DNA of 64,000 nt from Asterias rubens (taxonomy: Eukaryota; Echinodermata; Asteroidea; Forcipulatida; Asteriidae): the NCBI RefSeq assembly GCF_902459465.1, contig NW_022985696.1:434001-498000 (forward strand). Direction: 5' to 3'. Shown here one piece after another: positions 49,573 through 59,994 of the stretch. A program made the position numbers and the translations under genes. The stretch's first letter is position 1. Every line of letters starts with the position of its first letter. A model generated the notes under the pieces. The model did not search any database. It saw only the letters and a list, made by a program, of their open reading frames with translations, and was not told the DNA's origin.

Positions 49573-49939
49573 TTAAAGGCATTGGACACCATTGGTAGTT
49601 ACTGAAAATAATTTTTAGCATGAAACCTTAACGAGTAATGGGGGAGAGGTTGATAGTATAAAAGATTGTGAGAAATGGCTCCCTCTCTGAACAAACGTAG
49701 TTTTTCGAGAAAGAAGTAATTTTCCACGAATCTGATTTCGGTATCTCAGAATTAGATTTTGAGGTCTCGAAATCAAGCATCTGAAAGCACACAAGTTCGT
49801 GTGACAAGGGTGTTTTTTCTTCCAGTATTATCTCGTAACTTCAACTACCAATTATTGAGCTTAAATTTTCAAAGGTTTGTTTAGACAACTGTGAGGACTG
49901 GTCTTTGACAATTTTACCAATAGTGTCCGGTGTCTTTAA
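49573..49939. repeat. MITE family 1, full copy
   Basis: Ends ttaaaggcattggacaccat and tagtgtccggtgtctttaa. A half copy is fused to the 3' end of the preceding LINE at 49118-49335, with the palindrome aaaagacttctagctagtag. Confidence 0.85.
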
Positions 49940-51474
49940 CAACAAAAACAAAACAAAGCATGTAAAGTATTTTAGGATATTGTTAATATTGATTGTGGGA
50001 TCAACACGACCATTTTGTCCTTGGATGTCAGGCCATTATTGGCAATTACTCTGCCCTTAAGTATCGATTAAAACCTGCTTCCGTCGATGCTGGTTTCGTC
50101 TTAAAGGCATCGGACTTAATTTGGTAATCTTTCAAAGACCAATATTCTCACTTGTGGTTTTCCAACATAATGCATCAAATAAATAATCTTTACAAATGTT
50201 AGCTCAGTTGGTATCGAATTTGAATAAGATAATGAAAGAAAAAAAGACCATTGTTGCATTAATTTGTGTGCTTTAAGATGCATGATCTCCATAAACAGTC
50301 GCCATCCTACATATCTGACTTACTACAGCTGCAACCACAACACAGACAGCTTAGATCATTCACATCTTCCCATCAGTTTATTGTGCCCATCCAGAACCCA
50401 TGCTGTGTCATTTGCAGATCGCTCACTCTCCTGTGAGAAAAATTTAAATAACACTTAAATTGTTGAAGTTATTTCCCATGCTGTGTCATTTGCAGATCGC
50501 TCACTCTCCTGTTTTGGACCAAAAGAATGGAACACTCTCCCTAAACCACACCAAGGATACTAACAAATTCACAATTGGTCCCAGGCGTATAACAATACTA
50601 ATTGTGGCTTCTTATAATTATAGCGCACATGTCCGTCACTCAGTGACGACTTCTGGCGTTGTAACATACAGTATTTCCTGCCAGATTGTGGGACTACGTT
50701 TTGAATTATGAGACCTAATTCTGATAGCACCATGTAATGTTTTACAAGGTGCTGTGGCGCAATTTGCTGCTGATCGTTCTATTCCAAGGAATATTTTTGA
50801 GAAAAATTTAAATAACACTTAAATTGTTGTTATTTTCCTTATTGCGTTGGATAACAAATTTAAAATGCTAGATTTAACAAACAAAACGCTGGATCCAACA
50901 CTGTCAAAGTGGTCACTCACCGAACACATGCAAGTTTTGGATTAAACTCTTTAGTTTTTAGAGTGTACGTGTTCAAAAGGAGATTATTTACTGAAATAAT
51001 GAAGATGTGTTTGACAAACATATGAACAAAGCGGACGTCCACTTTCGGACTGAAAATTCAAAAGACTCTTGCTTTTATCTGGACAGGAAAAAAAGTACAC
51101 GATTTGGTGTTAAAGAAAGGACTTGAAACTATTCTCATTTTAGTTAACCTTATTTTCTGAAATCAACTTAATGTATGTAAACCTTAGATGAGTGAATAAA
51201 ACAAAAAACCTTTTTGTTTTGAATGACAATTAACTTTCAATTGGTACCTGTTAGTGTGGACCTTGTATAAAACATTGTTGTGCATGATAAGCAACATGTG
51301 CGTCTCTTAGGATACCCGAGCAACATAGGCAAAAAGGTGACATTAATGGGTGGAGCTTATTACTGCGTTCAAATTAGTTGCGACCAAAGACTTTGTTCAC
51401 TTGATGTCGAAGAATAACTGTCAGTGTCAGCAACCGACAGCCAAGGGGGAAAGATAAACTCATAATTTTTATCT
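49940..51474. other. Region before the lectin pseudogene, no gene seen
   Basis: Contains a partial family 1 MITE (50105-50280) and an imperfect direct repeat of catgctgtgtcatttgcaga (50399 and 50478), with a further related piece at 50730-50820 (gagaaaaatttaaataacac). The last 300 bp before 51475 match the flank upstream of the intact lectin gene. Confidence 0.5.
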
Positions 51475-52057
51475 ATGAAACGTTTTCTGAAAAACCATCA
51501 AAACAATCCACAATCATTTATCATGGAAATTATAACCACAATCTTGTTTCTGATTTTGATGGCACAAACCTGCCAGGGAAAACACCAACGGCTGGTCGAA
51601 ACGTTCTACCTCAGTGAAAACCGAGCCTTACTGAATCATGTGTTTCAGTGGAAGACTGTGTCTTCCACTGTGATCTGTGGGGGAGACTGCTCTATGGATA
51701 CACAGTGTGCGTCATTTAACTATCACACCATAGGAGGTATTTGTGTGCTGAATATTGCCAGCAGAGCTCACCGTCCTGGTGACTTGTTGCGATTCAAGGA
51801 AGCGCATACTACGATGACAACTTGGACACTTTGTCATTTTCACTACCCATCACTTTAAGCAGTAACGGCAGTTGTTTAGAGTTGTATCAAGCTGGTTACC
51901 GCAGCAATGGCATATACACCATCGTTCCTCCACGCCTGACTAATGTGTTACAGGTCGACTGTGATATGGAGACAGATGGAGGAGGCTGGATCGTGTTCCA
52001 AAGAAGACAAGATGGCTCAGTTGACTTTTATCGTAACTGGACTGATTACCAATCCGG

Positions 52058-52577
52058 TGTGGCGGTTTCAACTTTCCGCCGTGTTCAGTTTTCCGAATGA
52101 CCAAATACGGTAACAATACGTCATGCGATGCCTGCGCGCAGCAAGCGAAAGTAGTCCATTTTTAGTGCCGTATTGAGTCATCCGTGTTACTCTCCGGTAG
52201 CTGTCATGGCGGCGTCCGCGAGTACAACGAGCGGCGAACGCGTGGATCGTATGAGAGAATTTGGTGTGAAGACCAAGCAAATTATCCTGTATTTATACCG
52301 AACGAGCGTCAGAGAATCAGAAGAATTTTTTATTATTCTGGTTTAGTTTATTAAATTTATTTATTACCGTTTTTTATTTTATTTTATTTGTTTAGTTATT
52401 TTTTTTATTTCACTGAACTACAGTACTTGACAGGGTACTCGCGGCGGTATTTTTGTCTGGCTACGTCACCCGGAAAACTGAACACGCCGGAAAGCTAAAA
52501 CCGTTCGAACAACGTGTTGAAATGTCCGGCTACGTCACCCGGAAAACTGAACACGGCGGAAAACTGAAACCGCCACA
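52058..52577. mobile_element. 520-bp DNA transposon/MITE with inverted termini inserted in the lectin pseudogene
   Basis: The termini are inverted repeats: TGTGGCGGTTTC at the left and GAAACCGCCACA at the right, extending about 35 bp with small differences. The sequence CCGG flanks both sides (52054-52057 and 52578-52581), and the intact paralogue has a single corresponding site, so CCGG is a 4-bp target duplication. A short open frame starting at 52206 (MAASASTTSGERVDRMREFG) stops after about 47 codons. It might be the remnant of an encoded protein, but I recognise no transposase motif. Near the right end the terminal motif is repeated imperfectly. Superfamily unknown. Confidence 0.8.
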
Positions 52578-52844
52578 CCGGGTTTGGTGATCTAGAGAAT
52601 GAGTTCTGGCTGGGGAATGATATCCTACGTGACCTTACTGGGTCAGGTCAATGGCAGCTCAGAGTAGATATGGAAGATTGGGAGTCCAGAACGAAATGGG
52701 CTTCTTATGGTGAGTTTGCTGTTACAGGTGACGAGTACACTCTCCAGGTTGGTTATTATGATGCCCAGAGTACAGCAGGTGATTCAATGTCAGGTCATAA
52801 TGGCCGTCCATTCACAACGAAGGATCAGGACAATGATGCAAAGT

Positions 52845-53705
52845 CAACCAATTGTGCCAAGCTATATAAAGGTGGCTGGTGGTTCACTCTCTGCTTTCTG
52901 GCTCATCTGAATGGTAGCTGCAAATCCTATAGCCAATTGTGCCAAAGATCGTGAAGGGGCCTGGTGGTTCACTCTCTGCTTTCTGGCTCATCTGAATGGT
53001 AGATGCAAATCCTATAGCCAATTGTGCCGAGGTATATGAAGGTGCCTGGTGGTTCACTCTCTGCTTTCTGGCTCATCTGAATGGTAGATGCAAATCCTAT
53101 AGCCAATTGTGCCGAGGTACAATGTATATGAAGGTGCCTGGTGGTTCACTCTCTGCTTTCTGGCTCATCTGAATGGTAGATGCAAATCCTATAGCCAATT
53201 GTGCCGAGGTATATGAAGGTGCCTGGTGGTTCACTCTCTGCTTTCTGGCTCATCTGAATGGTAGATGCAAATCCTATAGCCAATTGTGCCGAGGTATATG
53301 AAGGTGCCTGGTGGTTCACTCTCTGCTTTCTGGCTCATCTGAATGGTAAATACTACCAACAAGGCAATTGTTCCGAGGATCGTGAAGGTGCTTGTGGTGG
53401 TTCACTCTCTGCTTTCTGGCTCATCTGAACGGTAAATACTACCAACAAGGCAATTGTGCCGAGGATCGTGAAGGTGCCTGGTGGTTCACTCTCTGCTTTC
53501 TGGCTCATCTGAACGGTAAATACTACCAACAAGGCAATTGTGCCGAGGATCGTGAAGGTGCCTGGTGGTTCACTCTCTGCTTTCTGGCTCATCTGAATGG
53601 TAAATACTACCAACAAGGCAATTGTGCCGAGGATCGTGAAGGTGCCTGGTGGTTCACTCTCTGCTTTCTGGCTCATCTGAATGGTAAATACTACCAACAA
53701 GGAGA
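52845..53705 (+). repeat. Ten-copy tandem array of a fibrinogen-domain coding segment
   Basis: The motif tggtggttcactctctg occurs ten times, starting at 52877, 52962, 53047, 53139, 53224, 53309, 53395, 53479, 53563 and 53647. Spacings are 85, 85, 92, 85, 85, 86, 84, 84 and 84 bp. Each unit encodes a version of AWWFTLCFLAHLNG, the region of the fibrinogen domain after the calcium-binding DQDND loop. The first six units, with caaatcctatagcc spacer, shift frame at each step; the last four are exact 84-bp (28-codon) units with KYYQQGNCAEDREG linkers and form one open frame of 115 codons (53392-53739). The single-copy equivalent in the intact gene is near 56974-57050. Confidence 0.95.
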
Positions 53706-55463
53706 AGTGTCACGTGGACATGGAATACAATGGTACTGATGGAAAGGATATGAATACTCCCTGAAGAAATGCAGCATAAAAATAAGGCAAGTTGTGTAAC
53801 TATCAACTCGTTCAACAGAGAAAGGGATAAGTGGAACGACTGGAGCTGGGACTATGAATAAAGTTATTACTCCCTCAAATAAAAAGGAAACAAAAGGGTT
53901 ACGACGAGTTCTTTCACGGCCGTTAAAAACAGGCGGGGTCGTTGCCTTGTGATACCGCTCCAGCCGGAGGCGAGGGCCTTTACCACACGGCATCGACCCT
54001 GCTAAGATTTGAACGGCCGTTAAAAGAACGAGTCACTTATTATTTTATTTCCATTCATAAAAGCCTTTTGGGTTAAAAGGGGTAATTAAAGTAAGAAACT
54101 CTGCAAACTTATCCGTTTCCGACGTGCTTGAGCTCTGTATCTATGACGTCCATGTATTGCACTGCAAACGCCTAGTTTCCGGATCTGTTTTTGCGCGTTG
54201 TAGTCTTGGTGCAAGACGTATTCGTTTTCTTTTCACACACAGCGCGGCCAAATCACCGACAGCGCCCGCATCGCCCGTAAAAAGAAACGTCTTGCACTAA
54301 GACTAGCGCGTAGTATCTGAATTCAACCGGTTATAAACTGAGCTCCAGCTGGTCATTATCAACCGTTTAAACACCCCCACGTGCGCTCTCCACCACGAGA
54401 ATAGCGAAACTGTCTGAGGTATTTATGAATGCAGCAAAAAAGTACGGCAATGGAACATGAATTGATTGACTCGTTGACTTGGAAAGGATTTTGTTGCTGC
54501 TGGAAAAAATGCTCCGACACTCTCCATAATTATGAGGTATCAACAGGGATCAACAGCACAATTATGGTAGGCTTTTTAAATCAAGTTAGCATTGTATCAA
54601 TTGAAAAAAAAGGGGGAAGAAATCCAAAAATTAAAAACAAAAAAGCTTTCAACAAAAAAGTTTTGAAATCAAAAGGCAAAGTCCTTGAACAACAGATTGC
54701 TGACTACCTGTTAAGCCCGGTACGCCACACTGTAGTTGCATTTAAATATGAATAGTCATTGGCTGTAGCGTGTGAATGGTGGTACATGTACCAAGGACAT
54801 TTTTTTTAGACTAAGAAATAAAAATATTTTGCCAACTTTTTTTAGGTGATATGAAGAAAATACGACAAATAAATAGTTCAGTCTTTTGACAACCAATGGG
54901 GGGGGGGGGGGGGGGGGGGGTCAAAGAGAAGTGACTATAGGTCATGCAGAGTAAGTTAACTACAAAAGAAAATGTAAGTCAGGATGGACTTCACTGTCAA
55001 GTTTTTGAATTGTATATATATAAATAAAGAAAAAAGAATTGCATCGGGGATAAAGCATATTTATTTTGTTTTTTTTATCCATAAGACACCGATGTGTGTT
55101 AGCACTGTTTCCTCAGTTTTTACCGGAGTTCTGTGAGTAATACATACCCGTGATTTGTTTTTACACATACCTCGTGTATAAGTACTGAGTATACAATGCT
55201 AATACACATCGGTGTAAATGGGTAAAAATCAAAATGAATATCTTATAAAGGGAATCAATGTGTGTTGAATTTTGTCAATATCATTATTTGATATCTGATA
55301 TAAAAAGTCGCATCCCCTTAAGGTGATCCCCTGTCTGCCGCTTCGCAGGTTGTATCGTTACCCGGGTGTGATACCTGGCTACACGGCAGTTTGCGGTTTA
55401 ATGGCTTCTGACAGGCACCCCCCCGAACAAAGATATTGACAAAATTGGGAGACCACCAACATA

Positions 55464-55537
55464 GGGATAGATAGCTCAGTTGGTAGAGCGCCGGCACGTT
55501 AAACCGGAGGTCGTTGGTTCAAATCCCGCTCTAGTCA
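55464..55537 (+). repeat. tRNA-like sequence (SINE head or tRNA pseudogene)
   Basis: Contains a good A-box (tagctcagttggtagagcgc) and B-box (ggttcaaatcccgct). The anticodon loop could read GTT (Asn-like), but position 33 is C instead of U, and the acceptor and T stems pair poorly. It is probably a tRNA-derived repeat and not a working tRNA gene. It lies between the two lectin genes. Confidence 0.6.
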
Positions 55538-56157
55538 ATTTGTCTTTGTTCAATCCAAAAACTTTTTACTGGTGTTATATCATCCGTTATAACACCCCCA
55601 CGTGATGCCCTCTCGACCAATCAGAATGGATAATCTGTCTTAGGTATTTATGAATGTAAGTTGATTGCATGGTTCATATGACCATCGCAACTTGAATGTC
55701 GGTCCATTATGGTGGTGAATACTCTGCCTAACTATGGGTAGGGAGTAAAAAACAAGAGACCTAATTATAGAACGCTTCTGTCAGTGTTTTCAAAGAGCAA
55801 CTGTTTTATAATCACTCTCTCGAGAGAATCGTGTCAGTCGTTAGCGGGAACAGTACACACCAGCCAATCAAACCCACAACACACGACGCCAGGCGTTTGT
55901 TTCCAAGCTTTGTTGATTTTTCTCCCCCCCCCCCCCCCCCTCTCACTTTCTGTTATTGCTGTGGAAACGGTGACGTCAATGGGCAGAGCTTTTGCCTAAA
56001 AATTGTTTGCAGCCAAATATTTGGTTCATTTGATCCGTCGAATACTAGCTATCACTGTCAGGGCAATTTCCAACCGACAGTTAAGGAGGAACATTAACAA
56101 AACGTTTTTACTTTGCTACGTTTCTGAAAAGAAAAAAAAATTCCACAAACAATCACC

Positions 56158-57141
56158 ATGGAAGTGATGATCATAATATTTGTTCTGATTTTGATGGTAA
56201 AGACCTGCCATAGTGTTAACCGACGGTTCATCGAAACGTTCTACCTGGCTGAAAACCGAGCCTTACTGAATCATGTGTTTCAGTGGAAGACGGTATCTTC
56301 ACCCGTGATCTGTGGGCGAGACTGCTCTATGGATCCACAGTGTGCATCATTTAACTTTCAGACAAATCATGTTTGCCTGTTGAATAATGCTAGCAAAGCT
56401 CACAGCCTAAATGACTTTGTTGAGATTCAAGCGAGTGCCTACTATGATGACAACTTGGACACTTTGTCATTTTCACTATCCAGCACTACAAGTTACAGTA
56501 GTTGTCTGGAGTTGTATCAAGCTGGTTACCGCAGCAATGGCATATACACCATATACCCTTCAAGTCTGGCTGATGGGTTACAGGTCTACTGTGATATGGA
56601 GACAGATGGAGGAGGCTGGATTGTGTTCCAGAGGAGACAAGACGGACTAGTTGACTTTTACCGCACCTGGGCTGACTACCAATCTGGGTTTGGTGATCTG
56701 CAGAGTGAGTTCTGGTTGGGGAATGATATCCTGCGTGACCTTACTGGATCGGGTCAATGGCAACTCAGAGTAGATATGGAAAATTGGGAGTCCAACACAG
56801 CTTGGGCTTCTTATGGTGAGTTTGCTGTTACAGGTGACAAGTACACTCTCCATGTTGGCTCATATAATGCTCAGAGTACCGCGGGCGATTCACTGTCAGC
56901 TCATAATGGTTACTCATTCACAACAAAAGATCAGGATAATGATTTAGATGAGGATATAAATTGTGGTGCGAATGTTAAAGGTGCCTGGTGGTTTGGGGCT
57001 TGCTTTAAGGCCCACCTGAACGGTAAATACTATCCACAGCGAGATGTGCCAAACTCACTTGGAATACTATGGCCGGAGTGGACAGGATCATGGGAATACT
57101 CCCTGAAGAAATGCAGCATGAAAATACGGCAAGCTTTGTAA
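56158..57141 (+). CDS. Secreted PAN/apple-like and fibrinogen C-terminal domain protein (FReD lectin)
   Basis: A single uninterrupted exon of 327 codons plus stop. Residues 1-20 are a signal peptide (hydrophobic IIFVLILMV core). Residues about 30-90 form a Cys-containing PAN/apple-like segment (VICGRDCSMDPQCASF). Residues about 115-327 are a complete fibrinogen-related domain: [42 protein letters not shown] and the DQDND calcium-binding loop. Ficolins, tachylectins and ryncolin-type proteins share this domain, which usually binds acetylated sugars; in invertebrates such proteins serve in innate recognition or mucus. The ATG at 56158 is in good context (caccATGg) and gives the signal peptide directly. 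The lack of introns suggests an ancestral retroposed copy, but no poly(A) remnant is obvious. Ligand and tissue cannot be read from sequence. Confidence 0.92.
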   Translation: MEVMIIIFVLILMVKTCHSVNRRFIETFYLAENRALLNHVFQWKTVSSPVICGRDCSMDPQCASFNFQTNHVCLLNNASKAHSLNDFVEIQASAYYDDNLDTLSFSLSSTTSYSSCLELYQAGYRSNGIYTIYPSSLADGLQVYCDMETDGGGWIVFQRRQDGLVDFYRTWADYQSGFGDLQSEFWLGNDILRDLTGSGQWQLRVDMENWESNTAWASYGEFAVTGDKYTLHVGSYNAQSTAGDSLSAHNGYSFTTKDQDNDLDEDINCGANVKGAWWFGACFKAHLNGKYYPQRDVPNSLGILWPEWTGSWEYSLKKCSMKIRQAL

Positions 57142-57459
57142 CTCTTGACTCGTTGATCAGGGACAGGGTGTGTATAAACCTTTGTTTATGACCGGTAAAA
57201 AGTGTTAATTCATGGGCGTGACACGCGACCTGGCACCTGTTCTTATAAAAGACAGTTTCTTCATTCCTATTGGTCGAGAGCAACAGCTGAAAAAGTTGTG
57301 CCACATCACGCGATAAGAGCGACGCGCACAGCATTCCCTTATTAGGAGTTGTTTACCCGAGGTCGGCGGAGGGGGCTTTACCATTTCATAGCTGGAGGGG
57401 TGTTGTGTTGTGTTGAAAGAGATCATTTAACAATATTATAATTTTTTCATTTATTTTAC

Positions 57460-57680
57460 TTTTTGACCAAAAAGTGATGATGTTTTTGACCGAAAGGTAT
57501 TAATGAACGGGAATCAAAGTGTGGTGAATCGGTTTTTAACTAGGTTTAAACCCGCCGAGGCCTGGTTCTTGATAATTTACCTCCACTTCGTCTCGGTAAA
57601 ATTATCAAGAACTAGGCCGGCTTCGTTGGGATTAACCCACTAGTTAAAAACCTCTGTACCACACATTGATTCCCTTAAGT
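57460..57680. repeat. Palindromic repeat (GGTTTAAACCCGCCGAGGCCTGG)
   Basis: The left arm atcaaagtgtggtgaatcgg ... gaggcctggttcttgataat pairs with the right arm attatcaagaactaggccgg ... gtaccacacattgattccc. Half copies appear at 17420-17510 and 31130-31260. Confidence 0.8.
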
Positions 57681-58252
57681 ACAACAAGTAATAATATATC
57701 AACTCAAACTCTTACAAAATGGAACATGAATTGATTGACTCAGTGATCTGGAATTTTTTTTTTACATTATAATTTTATATCAATTGAAGAGGAATCAAGG
57801 GCGCTACTCCCGTGGCGACCACCCGACGTGTGCATTACTTTAACCCGTTTTTTCTTCTTTCTATTATTTTGTTTAAAGAAATTGTGAATTGTATCGTTGA
57901 TGCACACTAAAAGGCAAGTTTCATGTTTAGTTACATACAATTGAATTGAAAAAATAAAATCGAAAACAAGGCTAAAAACAAATTCTATAAATTCAACATG
58001 AAAAATATTTAAAAACTAGGCTTTAATGTCTTTGAAAAAAAATAATTATTTAACTTGTTGTTATAGTGTATACAAATAATTGTGTTAGATTATAACAGAT
58101 GTTAAATTTGCATCGGGGATAAAGAACACTAATCATGGTCTCCACCCACACACCGATGTGCGCCAGCACTGCACACTCAGCAATTTCCCGAGTCCTGTGA
58201 AAAACCCGCTGCCAAAAACATAGGATTCGAACTGCCTCTAGCTGCCGGGCAA

Positions 58253-58327
58253 CCTCGGTAGTCTAGTTGGTTAAGACACTGTTCTAGAATTGCAAGGGTC
58301 TTGGGTTCGAATCCCACCCGAGTAACA
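58253..58327 (+). repeat. tRNA-like sequence within a repeat
   Basis: Reads cggtagtctagttggttaag then gggttcgaatcccacccgag, which are A- and B-box-like. The anticodon stem does not pair. The same B-box block recurs at 42410-42432 (plus) and 29565-29590 (minus), each next to a gcatcggggataaagaa hairpin segment, so this is a dispersed SINE-like family. Confidence 0.6.
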
Positions 58328-58429
58328 TCGGTGTGTGGGTGTGGAGACCAAGATTAGTGTTTTAGATTAGGTGCAATACATGGCACATGAACGTTTTACA
58401 GTGATACTCAAATTACCTGTTTTCGTAAA

Positions 58430-58580
58430 GGCCGAGTTATAGTCGGTCGCGCGATGGTCGGGTGTCGGAAATCTGGACGCGCGATCATAAAAAGACACGG
58501 TTTTTAGGCCTCAGTCTTAGGATTGCGCGCAAGATTTCCGTCGCGCGACCATCGCGCGACCGACTATAAACCGGCCTTAA
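58430..58580. repeat. Palindromic repeat (AAGGCCG...CGGCCTT)
   Basis: aaaggccgagttatagtcgg tcgcgcgatgg at the left pairs with ccatcgcgcgaccgactata aaccggcctt at the right. A diverged relative at 4880-5022 ends 10 bp from the donor of KIF27 exon 17. Confidence 0.83.
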
Positions 58581-59639
58581 GACTTTTAATTTACATTTTT
58601 ATTTTTTATTATTTTTTAACTATGCTTACTTTTGTGGAGTGTTGTCCAGTGTCTTTATTATGGATAAAAACAAAAAGTATTACAAATGTTCAACAGAGTG
58701 TTTCAGAAAAGACTTTTTGAAATTGCATTTTCTTTAATTGATTGTTTATGTGCACAAGAATATTTTAGTAGTATAAATACATGGCACGTGAATGGCTTAC
58801 AATATATTAGTTATCTAAGTGATTTGTGTAGAACTTTTTGGAGAAAATGCATTTTAAAAACAACGGTTACAAACGCTTTTAATAGACCAACTCGTCCGAC
58901 CCAAGGCAACGTGTTCCTTTAAGAAAAGACCTGTCAAATGAATAATTACCTTTTTAATAGCATCAAAAATATATTTGTTAATAACTATACGATCATTCAC
59001 TCATCAAATTGCAGAACGACAAACTCAACAAACTCAAATTAATGGACAGGAAATCTCAACAACTTTGGATTAAGAAAATAAATTATCAGACATTTTCAAC
59101 AGGGTAATTCAGACAAAACTTTTTAAGCGAAGTCTATATCTTATGTATTTAAATAATTATTCGGTTAGTGAATAAAACAAAAATCACTTCTTGATTGACA
59201 ATTAGTTTTCACATTGAGTCGAGTGTGGACCTTGTTGTGAATGAACTGTTCGCACATTCAGATGCCGGTCACGCGCGGATCCAGGATTCTTTTAACCAGA
59301 GGGCAAAACCTTGTAGCCATAATATATTGTAGCAAATTCGTGGAAATTACTTCTTTCTCGAAAACTATGAGCCATTTCGTACAACGTTTTATACCATCAA
59401 CCTCTCCCATTACTCGTCACCAAGAAAGGTTTTATGCTAATAATTATTTTGAGTAATTACCAATAGTGTCCACTGCTTTTAATCGCAAGGTTTCACTTTA
59501 GTCAAAACAATGCTAATCGTTGACGGACAACATTAATTCGACACAAAGTTCAAAATACAACGCTCTTTTGACTAGGTCAAAGGTCATTGGGAACCAATGC
59601 TTCCCAATCTACGGCTGTTCCATGTTTGATTTGTTGAAA

Positions 59640-59994
59640 TTAAAGACACTGGACACTATTGGTAATTGTCAAAGACCAGTCTTCTCACTTGGTGTATCCA
59701 TGGAGGAAGAAATTGTGATCCCAACATATGCATAAACAACAAACCTGTGAAAATTTGAGTTCAGTTGGTCGTCTTAGTTGCGAGATAACTATGAAAGAAA
59801 AAAAACCCACCCTTGTCACACGAAATTGTGTGCTTTCATTCATATGCTTCATTTCGAGACTTCAAATTCTAAATCTGAGGTCTTGAAATCAAAGTCATGG
59901 TAAATTCTTTCTCAAAAACTACTCTACTTCAGAGGGAGCCGTTCCTCACTATGTTTCATACTACCAACCTCTCCCCATTACCAGTTACTTTTTC
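59640..59994. repeat. MITE family 1, right-truncated copy
   Basis: Starts ttaaagacactggacactat and carries the inner cgagacttcaaattctaaat block but breaks off after ctctccccattaccagttac. Another fragment lies at 59330-59480. Confidence 0.8.

Larger units (their letters stand above)
51523..53799 (+). pseudogene. Broken PAN + fibrinogen-domain lectin gene
   Basis: It is a close relative of the intact gene at 56158. The start (51523) gives a signal peptide, then the ETFYLSENRALLNHVFQWK region and a Cys-rich PAN/apple-like segment. Lesions, in order: a 1-nt deletion near 51782 shifts the frame just before the fibrinogen domain; a 520-bp inverted-repeat element sits at 52058-52577 inside the domain; a ten-copy tandem expansion of the segment around WWFTLCFLAHLNG fills 52845-53705, with early units out of frame; and a TGA interrupts the end near 53738. 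The final EYSLKKCSIKIRQVV-like tail and stop remain (53797-53799). There are no introns. The promoter-proximal flank is also shared with the intact copy, so both arose by tandem duplication of genomic DNA. Confidence 0.9.

Noticed and set aside
53392..53739. Separate gene made of four repeats
   Set aside because: It is part of the expanded array in the lectin pseudogene. No start context or signal peptide of its own; noted as a finding only.
54429..54755. 108-codon open frame after the lectin pseudogene
   Set aside because: Part of it (atggaacatgaattgattga) is repeated without an open frame at 57719, and the rest is Lys-rich low complexity; treated as duplicated flank, not a gene.
55464..55537. 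Functional tRNA-Asn gene
   Set aside because: Position 33 is not U, and the acceptor and T stems do not pair; a tRNA-derived repeat is more likely.
58253..58327. Functional tRNA gene
   Set aside because: Only the A- and B-boxes look good; the anticodon arm does not fold, and the same block recurs next to other repeats.
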